From Prochlorococcus sp. AG-347-B23 (GTDB taxonomy: Bacteria; Cyanobacteriota; Cyanobacteriia; PCC-6307; Cyanobiaceae), in contig QCBE01000008.1 of NCBI GenBank assembly GCA_003281715.1, positions 1 to 58,458 on the forward strand: 58,458 nucleotides of DNA. The letters run 5' to 3'. The notes below the pieces were generated by a model. That model worked only from the letters and a program-made list of their open reading frames with translations, was not told the origin of the DNA and did not search any database. Of the stretch, positions 9,945 through 19,383 are shown piece after piece. Within the stretch, counting starts at the first letter, position 1, and every line of letters starts with the position of its first letter. A program made the translations under genes and the position numbers.

Positions 9945-10943
9945 TTATAAAGGTGATAGTGGGATAATAGTATTTACTAAACTCATATATATGGGAATGC
10001 CGAGAACTATATTGAATGGGAAAGTTAGACCTAGTGTAGTTGAAATGTAATAACTAGATTTAGCTTCTGGAACTGTCATCCTCATTGCTGCAGGAACTGC
10101 TAAATAAGACGCGCTTGCACATAAAACCACAAATAAAAGTGCATTGCCAGGTCCTAAAGATAAAAATCTTGCAACGAAAACACCAATAAATGCGTTAAAT
10201 AAAGGCATAAAAATGGCAAATCCAATCAAGAACGAACCCGCATTTTTCAGTCTCGGCAATCTTTGAGCAGCAACTATTCCCATATCTAACAAGAAGAAGC
10301 ATTCTGCTCCATAGAATAATTGTCCAGTAAAAGGCTCCATTTTTTCAATACCTGAGGGATTACTGGAAGCAGTGAGAAATCCTACAATCAAGCTTGAGAG
10401 CAATAAATAAACTGATCCATTCAAAAGTGATTCGTGTAATATTGCACTTAGATGCATTTTTCTTGATTTTGGTCTATTTTTTGGAGCTGCAAATTTCACA
10501 AGTAATAATCCAACAATTATTGCGGGAGACTCCATTAAAGCTAAAGCGCCAACCATAAACCCATCAAAAGCTATTTTTTGACTTTCTAAAAAACTTTCTG
10601 CAGAGATAAATGTAACAGCACTAATCGAACCGTATGCTGCTGCTATCGCGGCTGAATTAAAGACATCAAACTTAAATCTTAAAATTAAAAATCCAATCAG
10701 CGGGATTACTAGTGACATAAGTATTGCAGCACTTAAAGTAGGCAATACTTGATCTGTAAAACCACTTTTCTGTATCTCTATACCTCCTTTAAAACCAATA
10801 GCTAGGAGTAGGTATAAGGAGAAGAGTTTAGGTAATGGAGCTGGTATCTCTAAATCAGATTTAAAGAGTACTGATATTGCTCCAATCAAAAAGAAAAGAA
10901 CTGGCGGGGCTAATACATTTTGCAGAATTGGACTTATTTCCAT
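9945..10943 (-). CDS. sbtA: Sodium-dependent bicarbonate transporter SbtA
   Basis: This 332-residue, highly hydrophobic protein has roughly ten membrane helices. It carries family features such as FKGGIEIQKSGF near residue 55, AAYGSISAVTFISA in the first half, and a second-repeat segment around ASYLAVPAAMRMTVPEAKSS. SbtA is a high-affinity sodium/bicarbonate symporter of the plasma membrane that feeds the carboxysome-based carbon concentrating mechanism. It is somewhat shorter than the about 370-residue freshwater homologue. It lies between a SulP transporter gene and sbtB with 6- and 2-base gaps, so a three-gene operon is very likely. Confidence 0.93.
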   Translation of the reverse strand: MEISPILQNVLAPPVLFFLIGAISVLFKSDLEIPAPLPKLFSLYLLLAIGFKGGIEIQKSGFTDQVLPTLSAAILMSLVIPLIGFLILRFKFDVFNSAAIAAAYGSISAVTFISAESFLESQKIAFDGFMVGALALMESPAIIVGLLLVKFAAPKNRPKSRKMHLSAILHESLLNGSVYLLLSSLIVGFLTASSNPSGIEKMEPFTGQLFYGAECFFLLDMGIVAAQRLPRLKNAGSFLIGFAIFMPLFNAFIGVFVARFLSLGPGNALLFVVLCASASYLAVPAAMRMTVPEAKSSYYISTTLGLTFPFNIVLGIPIYMSLVNTIIPLSPL

Positions 10944-10949
10944 AAATTA

Positions 10950-12617
10950 TTAGGCTATTTCATTTAGAGCAGTTTCTAAAGCTTCTTTTCTTGTTTCAAT
11001 AATCCCTTCAACTCCAAACTTAGCTAATCTATCTTTTACTTTTTCATTAGCACCTGCAACAAATGCTTTTCTGGAATTATTTTTTGCTTCTTGCATCATA
11101 TCTTCTATTGCCAGAGTCGCGGTCACTCCAAGTCTTGGAACATCAGTGATATCTAATATCAAAACTTTGTAGTTTCTTACAAGCATCATTCTCTCAGATA
11201 TACCTTTAGCTGCTCCAAAACTAAGTGGTCCTTTAAGTCTAAATAGCATTACTTCTCCTGAACATCTATCTAGTAGTGCTTTTTCATCAGCAGGTAATGC
11301 ATTTTTAGCTTGATCATCTTTTGATAAAGGATTATCCTCATCCATACCTTCTAGTTGAGTTTCAGTTATTGAATCGATAGTGAGCATATTTGCTATGAAT
11401 ACACCTACTAAAACTGCCCAAATTAAATCCCAAAAAACTGTCATCAAAAGTACGCCATACATTACTACTGAAGTTTTTAAAGATAATTTGTGAGCCCTCC
11501 TTAAAAATCCCCAATCAATAATATCTAAACCTACTTTTATAAGGATTCCTGCTAGTAACGCAGTTGGTATTTGCTCAGCTAAAGGTCCCGCACCAACTAA
11601 AACTATCAACAATACAACTGAGTGAACCATACCAGAGATAGGAGTTGATCCTCCAGATTTAACATTTATGACTGTTCTCATTGTTGCTCCTGCTCCAGGT
11701 AAACCTGAAAACAGACCTGCAACTGCATTTCCTATCCCTTGACCAATAAGTTCTCTATCAGAATTATGTTTTGTTTGAGAGATATTGTCTGCTACTAGAG
11801 ATGTCAGTAAGGAGTCAATTGCGCCAAGTACTGCTAGGACTAATCCTGCTTTGAAAATAATTGGAAAATATTGATTAAAACTTGGGAAATTTAAAGATGG
11901 AACTCCCCTTGGAATTTCTCCAATTCTATCAATTGCTCCATCTCCAAAAATTAATATTGATATTGGAGTAACTATCAATAGTGCCAAGAGAGGAGAAGGT
12001 ACCCACTGACTTATTTTTCTAGGAGTAAGAAATACTATACCTAGTGTCATTATTGCAACTCCAATAGCAGCACCATTGGGCTGGAAATTTGAAAATACAG
12101 TAGTTAAAGATTCGACTACTCCACCTCGAGTGCTAATTCCAAGTAATGGTCCAATCTGAAGCGCAATGATTATTACTCCAATACCAGACATAAATCCTGA
12201 AACAACAGAATATGGAACTAAAGTAATGTATTTACCTAGTTTTAGAATCCCGAATAATATTTGCAGTAAGCCGCCAATGACTACCGCTGCCATAACTAAA
12301 GGTAAAATTTGTCCTGCAGAAAGATCTCTTGGAACCCCTACTGCGGCCAAGCCTGCTACTACACCTGCAACAGTTACACTCATGGGACCGGTAGGTCCAC
12401 TAACTTGAGCAGGTGTTCCGCCGAATAATGCGGCTAAAAAACCAACTACTACTGCTCCATAAAGTCCATAAATTGCTCCGCCAGGTCCTAACGCAGCATT
12501 TCCAAAAGCAAGAGCGAGAGGTAAAGCCACTACTGCGGCTGTGATGCCTCCTAGAATATCGCCTCTTACATTTTTCAGATGAAATCCATTAATTATGTTC
12601 AAAGATGCTTTCCTCAA
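10950..12617 (-). CDS. bicA: SulP family bicarbonate transporter (BicA-like)
   Basis: The 555-residue protein has the SulP architecture: about twelve membrane segments in residues 1-410 with ALALAFGNAALGPGGAIYG and VSGPTGPMSVTVAG in the transport core, then a cytoplasmic STAS domain (about 435-555, MLFRLKGPLSFGAAKGI). BicA members import bicarbonate with sodium at high flux and low affinity. Its position immediately upstream of sbtA-sbtB supports bicarbonate rather than sulfate as the substrate, which is inferred. It is divergent from hemB across 208 bases. Confidence 0.88.
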   Translation of the reverse strand: MRKASLNIINGFHLKNVRGDILGGITAAVVALPLALAFGNAALGPGGAIYGLYGAVVVGFLAALFGGTPAQVSGPTGPMSVTVAGVVAGLAAVGVPRDLSAGQILPLVMAAVVIGGLLQILFGILKLGKYITLVPYSVVSGFMSGIGVIIIALQIGPLLGISTRGGVVESLTTVFSNFQPNGAAIGVAIMTLGIVFLTPRKISQWVPSPLLALLIVTPISILIFGDGAIDRIGEIPRGVPSLNFPSFNQYFPIIFKAGLVLAVLGAIDSLLTSLVADNISQTKHNSDRELIGQGIGNAVAGLFSGLPGAGATMRTVINVKSGGSTPISGMVHSVVLLIVLVGAGPLAEQIPTALLAGILIKVGLDIIDWGFLRRAHKLSLKTSVVMYGVLLMTVFWDLIWAVLVGVFIANMLTIDSITETQLEGMDEDNPLSKDDQAKNALPADEKALLDRCSGEVMLFRLKGPLSFGAAKGISERMMLVRNYKVLILDITDVPRLGVTATLAIEDMMQEAKNNSRKAFVAGANEKVKDRLAKFGVEGIIETRKEALETALNEIA

Positions 12618-12825
12618 AATAAATACTTAACTAAAAGATATTATCTCTAAATGATGTAAATTTGTGAAAAATGAAGATTGTGCAAAATATTTTTGTAACT
12701 TTTTTTGCTCTTATTAAATAAATTTTAGTTAATTTTCCTGAACAAAAGTAGTCTCTGATTAATTTTTGTGCGAGGCAAGCGATTAATGTATTAGATAAAT
12801 ATTTTTCAATTTAAATAATATTCAA

Positions 12826-13827
12826 ATGAATTCGATTATTCGTCCAAGAAGATTAAGAAGAAATGAGGCAATTAGAGAAATGGTAAGAGAAAACCATTTA
12901 AAAGCTTCGGACTTTATATATCCATTATTTATTCATGAAAAAGATTTTAAAGAGGAAATTTCGGCAATGCCAGGAACTTTTAGGTGGGATATTAATGGCT
13001 TAATAAAGGAGGTTACTAGGGCATGGGGATTGGGAATAAGGTGTGTGGTTCTTTTCCCAAAAATAAACGATAGCTTAAAGTCTGAAGATGGAGCAGAGTG
13101 TTTAAATGAAGACGGTTTAATTCCTAGAGCTATTCGAATATTAAAAAAAGAGATTCCAGAAATGGCAATAATGACAGATGTTGCCTTGGACCCTTACTCG
13201 TGTGATGGACATGATGGCTTAGTTGATGAAACTGGAAAAATATTGAATGATGAAACGATTGAAATTTTAAAAAAACAAGCTTTAACTCAAGCAAGAGCTG
13301 GAGCAGATTTTATTGGTCCTAGTGACATGATGGATGGGAGAGTTGGAGCAATTAGGACTGCTCTTGATAGCGAAGGATTTAGTGATGTTGGTATTATCAG
13401 TTATACAGCTAAATATTCATCTGCTTATTATGGTCCATTTAGAACTGCTTTAGATTCGGCTCCTCGAGAAAATAGTAAGAAAATAATTCCAGACAATAAG
13501 TCTACATATCAAATGGACCCTGCCAATTCAAAAGAGGCTTTAATTGAATCTGCATTGGATCAGTATGAAGGAGCTGATATTTTGATGGTAAAACCAGGAA
13601 TTTCATATTTGGATATTGTTTATAGACTAAGCACATTTTCAAATAAGCCCATAGCTGCATACAACGTTAGTGGGGAGTATTCCATGGTAAAGTCTGCTGC
13701 TATGAAGAACTGGATTAACGAAAAAGATATTGTTTTAGAAACATTGCTTAGTTTTAAAAGAGCAGGAGCAAAATTAATACTCACTTATCATGCTTGTGAT
13801 GCATCTCAATGGTTGCAGGATACTTAA
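12826..13827 (+). CDS. hemB: Delta-aminolevulinic acid dehydratase (porphobilinogen synthase)
   Basis: The 333-residue protein condenses two 5-aminolevulinates to porphobilinogen for chlorophyll, haem and cobalamin. Schiff-base lysines lie in SYTAKYSS (K196) and LMVKPGIS (K256). The segment DVALDPYSCDGHDG at residues 118-131 has aspartates where the zinc enzymes have their cysteine cluster, the pattern of magnesium-dependent plant and cyanobacterial enzymes. It is first in a plus-strand run with the glyoxalase-fold gene, mutS2 and obg. Confidence 0.97.
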   Translation: MNSIIRPRRLRRNEAIREMVRENHLKASDFIYPLFIHEKDFKEEISAMPGTFRWDINGLIKEVTRAWGLGIRCVVLFPKINDSLKSEDGAECLNEDGLIPRAIRILKKEIPEMAIMTDVALDPYSCDGHDGLVDETGKILNDETIEILKKQALTQARAGADFIGPSDMMDGRVGAIRTALDSEGFSDVGIISYTAKYSSAYYGPFRTALDSAPRENSKKIIPDNKSTYQMDPANSKEALIESALDQYEGADILMVKPGISYLDIVYRLSTFSNKPIAAYNVSGEYSMVKSAAMKNWINEKDIVLETLLSFKRAGAKLILTYHACDASQWLQDT

Positions 13828-13887
13828 AAACTCATTATTAATAAAAATTTCGTTTATTCTTAGGTAAGGAATAAATTAATTAATTGC

Positions 13888-14280
13888 TTGGATTTGAAGT
13901 TTTCACAAGGAGTAAATAGGATTGGTCACATTGCACTTAGAGTAGAGAATCTCGAAAGGGCTAAATCCTTTTATATTAAGCTGGGTATGAATTTAGTTTG
14001 GGACGATAAAGATTGGTCTTATTTAGAAGCTGGAAAAGGGAAAGATGGACTTGCGTTGTTAGGCCCTAGCTACAAAGCTGCAGGACCTCACTTTGCTTTT
14101 CATTTTGAAAATAAAAAAGAAGTGGAGAATATTCAAAATGATTTAAAAAATTCTGGTGTAAAAGTTGGTCCTTTACATGAGCATAGAGATGGAACAGCAT
14201 CCTTTTATTTGAAGGATACTGAAGGAAACTGGCTTGAGATGCTTTATGTTCCTCCTGAAGGGATTCAATCGAATGTTTGA
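13888..14280 (+). CDS. Glyoxalase/VOC superfamily protein
   Basis: This 130-residue protein is a two-repeat VOC fold. The first half is IGHIALRVENLERAKSFYIKLGM; the second has a histidine in AGPHFAFHF and ends with DTEGNWLEMLYVPP. The histidines and the final glutamate sit where glyoxalase I metal ligands usually lie, so a lactoylglutathione-lyase-like activity is possible but unproven. The TTG start at 13888 is the best frame-consistent choice; no ATG precedes the conserved core. Its stop adjoins the beginning of mutS2. Confidence 0.82.
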   Translation: MDLKFSQGVNRIGHIALRVENLERAKSFYIKLGMNLVWDDKDWSYLEAGKGKDGLALLGPSYKAAGPHFAFHFENKKEVENIQNDLKNSGVKVGPLHEHRDGTASFYLKDTEGNWLEMLYVPPEGIQSNV

Positions 14281-14294
14281 TTCTTCTTTTTTAT

Positions 14295-16706
14295 ATGCAA
14301 GAGAAAAGTTATTCTAAAAAATCATATTCACATAACACATTAGCAGAAGAATCTATAAGCCTTTTAGAGTGGGATTCATTGAAAATGCATTTATCTTCAT
14401 TCGCCTCAACGGAAATGGGTAAACGAGCAATTTTAAGTTTTGATCTTCCTTCAGAATACGAATCATCTAAACGACTTTTGAATGAAACTATTGAAATAAA
14501 TGAGCTAGAAAATAATTTAGATAAATCAATTAGTTTTTCTGGTGTTTTTGATATTAGTAGAAATATTGAAATTTGTTCTAAGGGAGGAGTAATTTCATCT
14601 TCTGAATTATTAGAAATAGCGAAAACAATAGCTGCAGCAAGAAATTTAAAAAAAATCTTATTAGATTTTGAACAAAGGCCTTATATTTCATCATTTACAA
14701 AAAATTTAATTGACCATCAGAATATCGAAACGATTTTTAAAAAAGGTATTGAATCTAATGGAAGGATTTCAGACAATGCGAGTAATGAACTTTCTATTCT
14801 TAGAAAAGAATTATTATCTAAGAAACTTGAAAGAAAAATATTAGTTGAGAAATTTATTCAAAAGAATTTAGCTTATTTGCAAGATACAACTATTGGAGAT
14901 CGATATGGTAGGCCTGTTTTAGCAGTGAAAGTTAATTATGTAGACAAATTTAAAGGCATAATTCATGACTCTTCATCTTCAGGAAATACAGTATATTTTG
15001 AGCCTGATAGTGTAGTAACTAAAGGTAATAAGATTGCTTCTTTAGAGGCTAGGATCACAGCAGAAGAATTTAAATTACTTAAGAAATGGTCCCAAGTTGT
15101 TTGTGATAATTCAGAAAATCTTATTGAAATGGTATCTATTTTATTGAGATTAGAAAATGCTCTAACGCGTTCAAGATATTCGAAATGGATTGGAGGTAGA
15201 ACTCCTACGTTTGAGAAAAATCCTATTATTTCTTTAATTGGTTTTTCTCATCCGTTATTGATTTGGGAACATAAGAAAAAAGGAGCTCCTCCCCCAGTGG
15301 CTATCGATTTTCATATAAATAGAAATATTAAGGTTGTAGCTATTACAGGTCCAAATACTGGAGGTAAAACGGCAGCTTTAAAAGGATTAGGTTTGTCTTT
15401 ACTTATGGCTAGATCAGGATTATTGATACCCTCAACTCATAATCCTATTATCCCTTTTTGTCCAAATATATATGTGGATATAGGAGATAATCAATCATTA
15501 GAAGAAAATTTATCAACCTTCAGTGGGCATATATCCCGCATAAAAGGGATATTAGATTCACTTGATAATAAAAAAGGGTTATCAGTTGTTTTGTTAGATG
15601 AGATTGGATCAGGTACAGATCCTCTTGAAGGAACTGCTCTTGCGATGGCTTTATTAAAAGAATTTGCAAATAAATCTGATATCACTTTAGCAACTACACA
15701 TTATGGAGATATTAAGGCTCTAAAATATAATGACTCAAGATTTGAAAATGTATCAGTTGCCTTTGATGAGGATTCTTTGAAGCCAAAATATATACTCAAC
15801 TGGGGTATTCCTGGGAGAAGTAATGCCTTGTCAATTTCAAAGAGAATTGGCCTCGATGAAGGCATACTTAATGAAGCTGAAAATTATCTAAAGCCAAAAG
15901 AAGTTGATAGTATTAACAGTATTATAAAAGGACTTGAGGAAGAGAGGATTAAACAACAAAATTCTGCAGAAGCAGCTGCAGAACTCATTGCAAGGACTGA
16001 AATATTACATGATGAACTGAAGAGAAATTATGAATATCAAAAAATAAATGCTGAAAAAATCCAGGAAATTGAAAGGTCTAAATTATCAAAACACATAGTA
16101 TCCGCTAAAAAAGAGGTAATAGATTTGATTAAAAAATTAAGAGATAAAAATGTTAATGGAGAGGATACGAGAATTATAGGAAAAAGATTAAAGGAAATTG
16201 AGACGGAACATCTAACCCAAAAAAAATTTGAAAAGTCAATATCATGGGATCCTCAGTTAGGCGATTTTGTAAAAATTAAAAGTCTAAATAGTATTGGACA
16301 AATTGTAGATTTAGATAAAAAAGGTGGTTTTTACGAAGTTAAATGTGGTTCATTCAGAAGCACATTATCTGTCAATGACTTTGAAGGTATTAATGGTGAA
16401 AAGCCTAATTTCAAAATGTCAAAAATTGAGATCAAGTCTACAAGAGAAGATTTTTCTTTTTCTAAAATTAGAACGAGTAAAAATACAATCGATGTAAGAG
16501 GACTAAGAGTTCATGAAGCCGAAATAATTATTGAGGAGAAAATTAGAAAATTTCATGGACCGCTATGGATTGTTCATGGAATTGGAACAGGGAAATTAAA
16601 AAAAGGACTAAGAAATTGGTTATCAGGTTTAAATTATGTTGATAAAATTGAAGATGCAGCCAACAACGAAGGTGGACCTGGTTGCAGTATTGCGTGGATA
16701 AAATAA
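14295..16706 (+). CDS. mutS2: MutS2 family ATPase with C-terminal Smr domain
   Basis: The product is about 803 residues from the ATG at 14295; a TTG at 14277 would add six residues (MILLFY) and overlap the previous gene, so I prefer the ATG. It has the MutS core and ATPase domain with Walker A TGPNTGGKT, Walker B VVLLDEIGSGTDP and a following THYGDIK. After that come a long coiled coil rich in lysine and glutamate and a C-terminal Smr nuclease domain (IDVRGLRVHEA, then WIVHGIGTGKLKKGL). MutS2 lacks the mismatch-recognition domain; roles in recombination suppression and in rescue of collided ribosomes are known for the family. Confidence 0.95.
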   Translation: MQEKSYSKKSYSHNTLAEESISLLEWDSLKMHLSSFASTEMGKRAILSFDLPSEYESSKRLLNETIEINELENNLDKSISFSGVFDISRNIEICSKGGVISSSELLEIAKTIAAARNLKKILLDFEQRPYISSFTKNLIDHQNIETIFKKGIESNGRISDNASNELSILRKELLSKKLERKILVEKFIQKNLAYLQDTTIGDRYGRPVLAVKVNYVDKFKGIIHDSSSSGNTVYFEPDSVVTKGNKIASLEARITAEEFKLLKKWSQVVCDNSENLIEMVSILLRLENALTRSRYSKWIGGRTPTFEKNPIISLIGFSHPLLIWEHKKKGAPPPVAIDFHINRNIKVVAITGPNTGGKTAALKGLGLSLLMARSGLLIPSTHNPIIPFCPNIYVDIGDNQSLEENLSTFSGHISRIKGILDSLDNKKGLSVVLLDEIGSGTDPLEGTALAMALLKEFANKSDITLATTHYGDIKALKYNDSRFENVSVAFDEDSLKPKYILNWGIPGRSNALSISKRIGLDEGILNEAENYLKPKEVDSINSIIKGLEEERIKQQNSAEAAAELIARTEILHDELKRNYEYQKINAEKIQEIERSKLSKHIVSAKKEVIDLIKKLRDKNVNGEDTRIIGKRLKEIETEHLTQKKFEKSISWDPQLGDFVKIKSLNSIGQIVDLDKKGGFYEVKCGSFRSTLSVNDFEGINGEKPNFKMSKIEIKSTREDFSFSKIRTSKNTIDVRGLRVHEAEIIIEEKIRKFHGPLWIVHGIGTGKLKKGLRNWLSGLNYVDKIEDAANNEGGPGCSIAWIK

Positions 16707-16746
16707 AATTTAAAATACCTAGAAAACAATTTAATAAGCGTATTAA

Positions 16747-17730
16747 GTGCAATTTATTGATCAAGCAAACATTATTCTTAAAGCTGGAAAAGGTGGAAAT
16801 GGAATAGTTTCATTTAGAAGAGAAAAGTTCGTTCCTGCTGGAGGACCTTCTGGGGGAAATGGTGGCAGAGGGGGTTCAGTTATTTTGATGGCTGATAATA
16901 ATCTTCAAACATTATTGGATTTCAAATTCAAACATGAAATAATTGCTGAAGATGGATGCAAAGGAGGTCCTAATAAGAGATCAGGTGCTTCAGGTGAGGA
17001 TAGAATCCTTAAAGTCCCCTGCGGTACAGAAATAAGGGATATTAAAACCGGCATTATTTTAGGAGACTTAACTAAAGATAAACAAAGTTTAACTATTGCC
17101 ATTGGAGGAAGAGGTGGACATGGTAATGCTTACTATTTAAGTAATCAAAATAGAGCCCCAGAATCATTCACTGAAGGGAAAGATGGTGAGATATGGGAGG
17201 TTCAATTAGAACTAAAACTACTTGCAGAGGTTGGGATTATAGGCCTTCCAAATGCTGGGAAAAGTACTTTGATTTCCGTTGTATCATCTGCCCGTCCAAA
17301 AATTGCAAATTATCCTTTCACTACTCTAATACCTAACTTAGGTGTAGTAAGAAAAATTGATGGGAATGGTTGCCTTTTTGCAGATATTCCTGGATTAATA
17401 TCAGGTGCAGCTAATGGAGTAGGTTTAGGCCATGATTTTTTAAGGCACATCCAAAGAACGAAGATTCTTGTTCACTTAATTGATGCAATTGCAGAAAATC
17501 CTTTACATGATTTTGACATTATTGAGCAGGAATTAAAAAAATATGGGAAAGGTCTTTTAGATAAAGAGAGGATAATAGTGTTAAATAAAATGGAGCTGGT
17601 TGATGATGATTATTTGAAAATAATTACAAAAAAGTTAGAAGATTTATCAAAAAAGAAAGTTTTAGTTATTTCTTCATCTTTAAAAAAGGGTTTATCCTCA
17701 CTGCTTTCTGAAGTGTGGAAAAGGATCTAA
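16747..17730 (+). CDS. obg: GTPase Obg/CgtA
   Basis: The 327-residue protein starts at GTG 16747 ([19 protein letters not shown]) and has the glycine-rich Obg fold (about 1-158), then the G domain with GLPNAGKS near residue 166, [12 protein letters not shown], and NKME. Obg GTPases act in 50S ribosome assembly and stress signalling. It lacks the optional C-terminal extension of some family members, so its length is normal for the short form. It follows mutS2 by 40 bases on the same strand. Confidence 0.97.
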   Translation: MQFIDQANIILKAGKGGNGIVSFRREKFVPAGGPSGGNGGRGGSVILMADNNLQTLLDFKFKHEIIAEDGCKGGPNKRSGASGEDRILKVPCGTEIRDIKTGIILGDLTKDKQSLTIAIGGRGGHGNAYYLSNQNRAPESFTEGKDGEIWEVQLELKLLAEVGIIGLPNAGKSTLISVVSSARPKIANYPFTTLIPNLGVVRKIDGNGCLFADIPGLISGAANGVGLGHDFLRHIQRTKILVHLIDAIAENPLHDFDIIEQELKKYGKGLLDKERIIVLNKMELVDDDYLKIITKKLEDLSKKKVLVISSSLKKGLSSLLSEVWKRI

Positions 17731-17816
17731 CTTAAATTAAAAATTTTTTTGTAAATAAATAGACTTGATTTAATAATGAAAATTAGCCATAAATAAGATA
17801 ATTCTTTAAACATAAT

Positions 17817-17999
17817 ATGAATTTCTACAGTTGTTTTGATAAACAAGGAAAAATAATAGCTAGATGTCAAACCATTCAAGATATTGAGGTTCTTAAGAAA
17901 ATGGGAAGACCCATTGTAGAAGTTAAGGAAATGAAAAATGAAGAGTCTGTGGTATGTTCTCTTACAGGTAGCCCATCAGATTTTAATATGGATTACTAA
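17817..17999 (+). CDS. Small protein of unknown function
   Basis: I do not recognise this 60-residue frame. It begins MNFYSCFDKQGKIIARC and continues with a charged amphipathic helix (IQDIEVLKKMGRP) and an acidic end. It has three cysteines, no signal peptide and no membrane segment. It lies 86 bases after obg and ends just before a strong bidirectional terminator, which supports it as the last gene of this plus-strand run. Nothing in the sequence points to a function. Confidence 0.6.
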   Translation: MNFYSCFDKQGKIIARCQTIQDIEVLKKMGRPIVEVKEMKNEESVVCSLTGSPSDFNMDY

Positions 18000-18015
18000 A
18001 AGAATTCAAGAAACT

Positions 18016-18044
18016 AAAAAAAGGGCTTTAAAGCCCTTTTTTTT
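18016..18044. terminator. Bidirectional intrinsic terminator
   Basis: The stem AAAGGGCTTT/AAAGCCCTTT has A-rich left and T-rich right flanks, ending with eight T. It separates the plus-strand 60-residue gene (stop 17999) from the convergent minus-strand cp12 (stop 18071) and can work in both directions. Confidence 0.9.
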
Positions 18045-18070
18045 ATGCATTATTTAATAATTAAGAAAAC

Positions 18071-18289
18071 TTAATCATCATAAACAAGGCATTCTGGTTC
18101 ATCCGGGTTGGCGTCGCAAAATAATTCCAAAGCATTAGGGTCATGTTTATCTTCTGGATGATGATCCTTATATTCTTCGAGTTCCTTTAGCTCTTCAGTT
18201 AAATGTCTGACCTTTGGAAGATTGCCCTCTGCTTTTGCAGATTCGATTTCCGATTGATCTTTTTTGATGTGTTCGTCAATGGATTTCAT
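18071..18289 (-). CDS. cp12: CP12 protein lacking the N-terminal cysteine pair
   Basis: The 72-residue protein ends with the CP12 C-terminal motif LELFCDANPDEPECLVYDD: two cysteines and the tail that enters the GAPDH active site. CP12 is an intrinsically disordered scaffold that joins GAPDH and phosphoribulokinase in an inactive dark complex. The N-terminal cysteine pair of classical CP12 is absent, and the AWD_VEEL core is only loosely recalled as HLTEELKELEEY. Such shortened cysteine variants occur in marine cyanobacteria. Redox control at the GAPDH end should persist; control at the PRK end is uncertain. Confidence 0.85.
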   Translation of the reverse strand: MKSIDEHIKKDQSEIESAKAEGNLPKVRHLTEELKELEEYKDHHPEDKHDPNALELFCDANPDEPECLVYDD

Positions 18290-18406
18290 TTTAAGCTTTT
18301 CGTACTTTAGTAGACATACATAACATAGTTAATTTCTAATGAAATTGCATTATCTATGAACTAAATAAGTGTTCATTACAACATCATTTTTTTTTGAAAT
18401 TGATTT

Positions 18407-19360
18407 TTATATTTTTTCGGACTCTAATCTCATTATTTCCTCTAGCGATGGTAAAACTGGGATTAGTTGATTTGGGTTTAAAGGGAATAGAGCTTTATAG
18501 TAATCTTTTTTCCAGTCATTGTCGAAGCATGTCCTATTTACGTTAGATAATTTAAAGAATTTTAATCTCCATTCAATAATCTTTTCAAAACTTGATAGTT
18601 CTTGTTCAGTACATTTGAAAAGTTTGCTATATATCAATTCCCATCTTATCAGCGTTGGAAAAAGGTAAATATCTGCGTAGGTTAACTCTTCTCCAAATAT
18701 CCAGTCCCCTTTATTTTTCTTTAGTAAATTTTCAATTTCATTTATAGCTGCGAAAAGATTTTGACTTGCTTTTTCATAAGCTGACTGGTTTCTGGCGAAA
18801 CCACATTTATATACGCCATCATTAATGCTGTTATTAACTAAATCTAAAAATTTTTGATTACAGTCTTTAATAGTTAATATCTGATATTTTGATTGATTTT
18901 TTATTGAATTGAGTAGTCTTATAATCTGTGAACTTTCATTAGACAGAATATTTACTTCATCTTTTACAAAGCTAATTAAAAGAGGTAATGTCGCTCTAAA
19001 AATAATGTTTTTATTAGCTTTTTTGTAAAGGTCTGAAAGTCTAATACATCCCTCAATCTTTGTATTGAAAATCCATTCGCCATGCTCAACATCTGCTTTT
19101 AAAAAAATAACTTTAACTTTTTTAGATAGATGTTTTATTTCGTGGACGAGTAAAGTTCTTTGACACCATGGACAAGAATTCCCTACCAATAAATAAATTT
19201 GTCCACTCTCATTATTAATATCATATTCACTATCAATTTTTATCCCTTTGGGCCTTTTATAATTACCATGTAAATCTGATGGCGCGAAGCCATTCATTAA
19301 TTGGGTCCAAAACCAAAACCAGAATCTTCTGGAGGCCTTTATAAGGTATTTGTTTTGCAT
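18407..19360 (-). CDS. Glutathione S-transferase, glutathionyl-hydroquinone reductase-like
   Basis: The 317-residue protein has a thioredoxin-fold N-terminal half with CPWCQRTLLVHEIK, followed by EHGEWIF, an ATLPLLIS strand and SNESSQIIRLLNS, the order of Xi-class (ECM4/YqjG) enzymes. An all-helical GST C-terminal domain follows, with GDWIFGEELTYADIYLFPTL. Xi-class enzymes reduce glutathionyl-hydroquinones using a catalytic cysteine, here probably in CPWC. The extra second cysteine of the CxxC is unusual for this class. It is divergent from the aspartoacylase gene with only 23 bases between starts, so the two share a very compact promoter region. Confidence 0.8.
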   Translation of the reverse strand: MQNKYLIKASRRFWFWFWTQLMNGFAPSDLHGNYKRPKGIKIDSEYDINNESGQIYLLVGNSCPWCQRTLLVHEIKHLSKKVKVIFLKADVEHGEWIFNTKIEGCIRLSDLYKKANKNIIFRATLPLLISFVKDEVNILSNESSQIIRLLNSIKNQSKYQILTIKDCNQKFLDLVNNSINDGVYKCGFARNQSAYEKASQNLFAAINEIENLLKKNKGDWIFGEELTYADIYLFPTLIRWELIYSKLFKCTEQELSSFEKIIEWRLKFFKLSNVNRTCFDNDWKKDYYKALFPLNPNQLIPVLPSLEEIMRLESEKI

Positions 19361-19383
19361 GAAATTTTATTTTTAAAGAAAAA

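Noticed and set aside
17731-17816. A/T-rich stretch after obg that looks like a weak terminator
   Set aside because: The possible stem is only A-T pairs without a G+C core; the real terminator is at 18016-18044.
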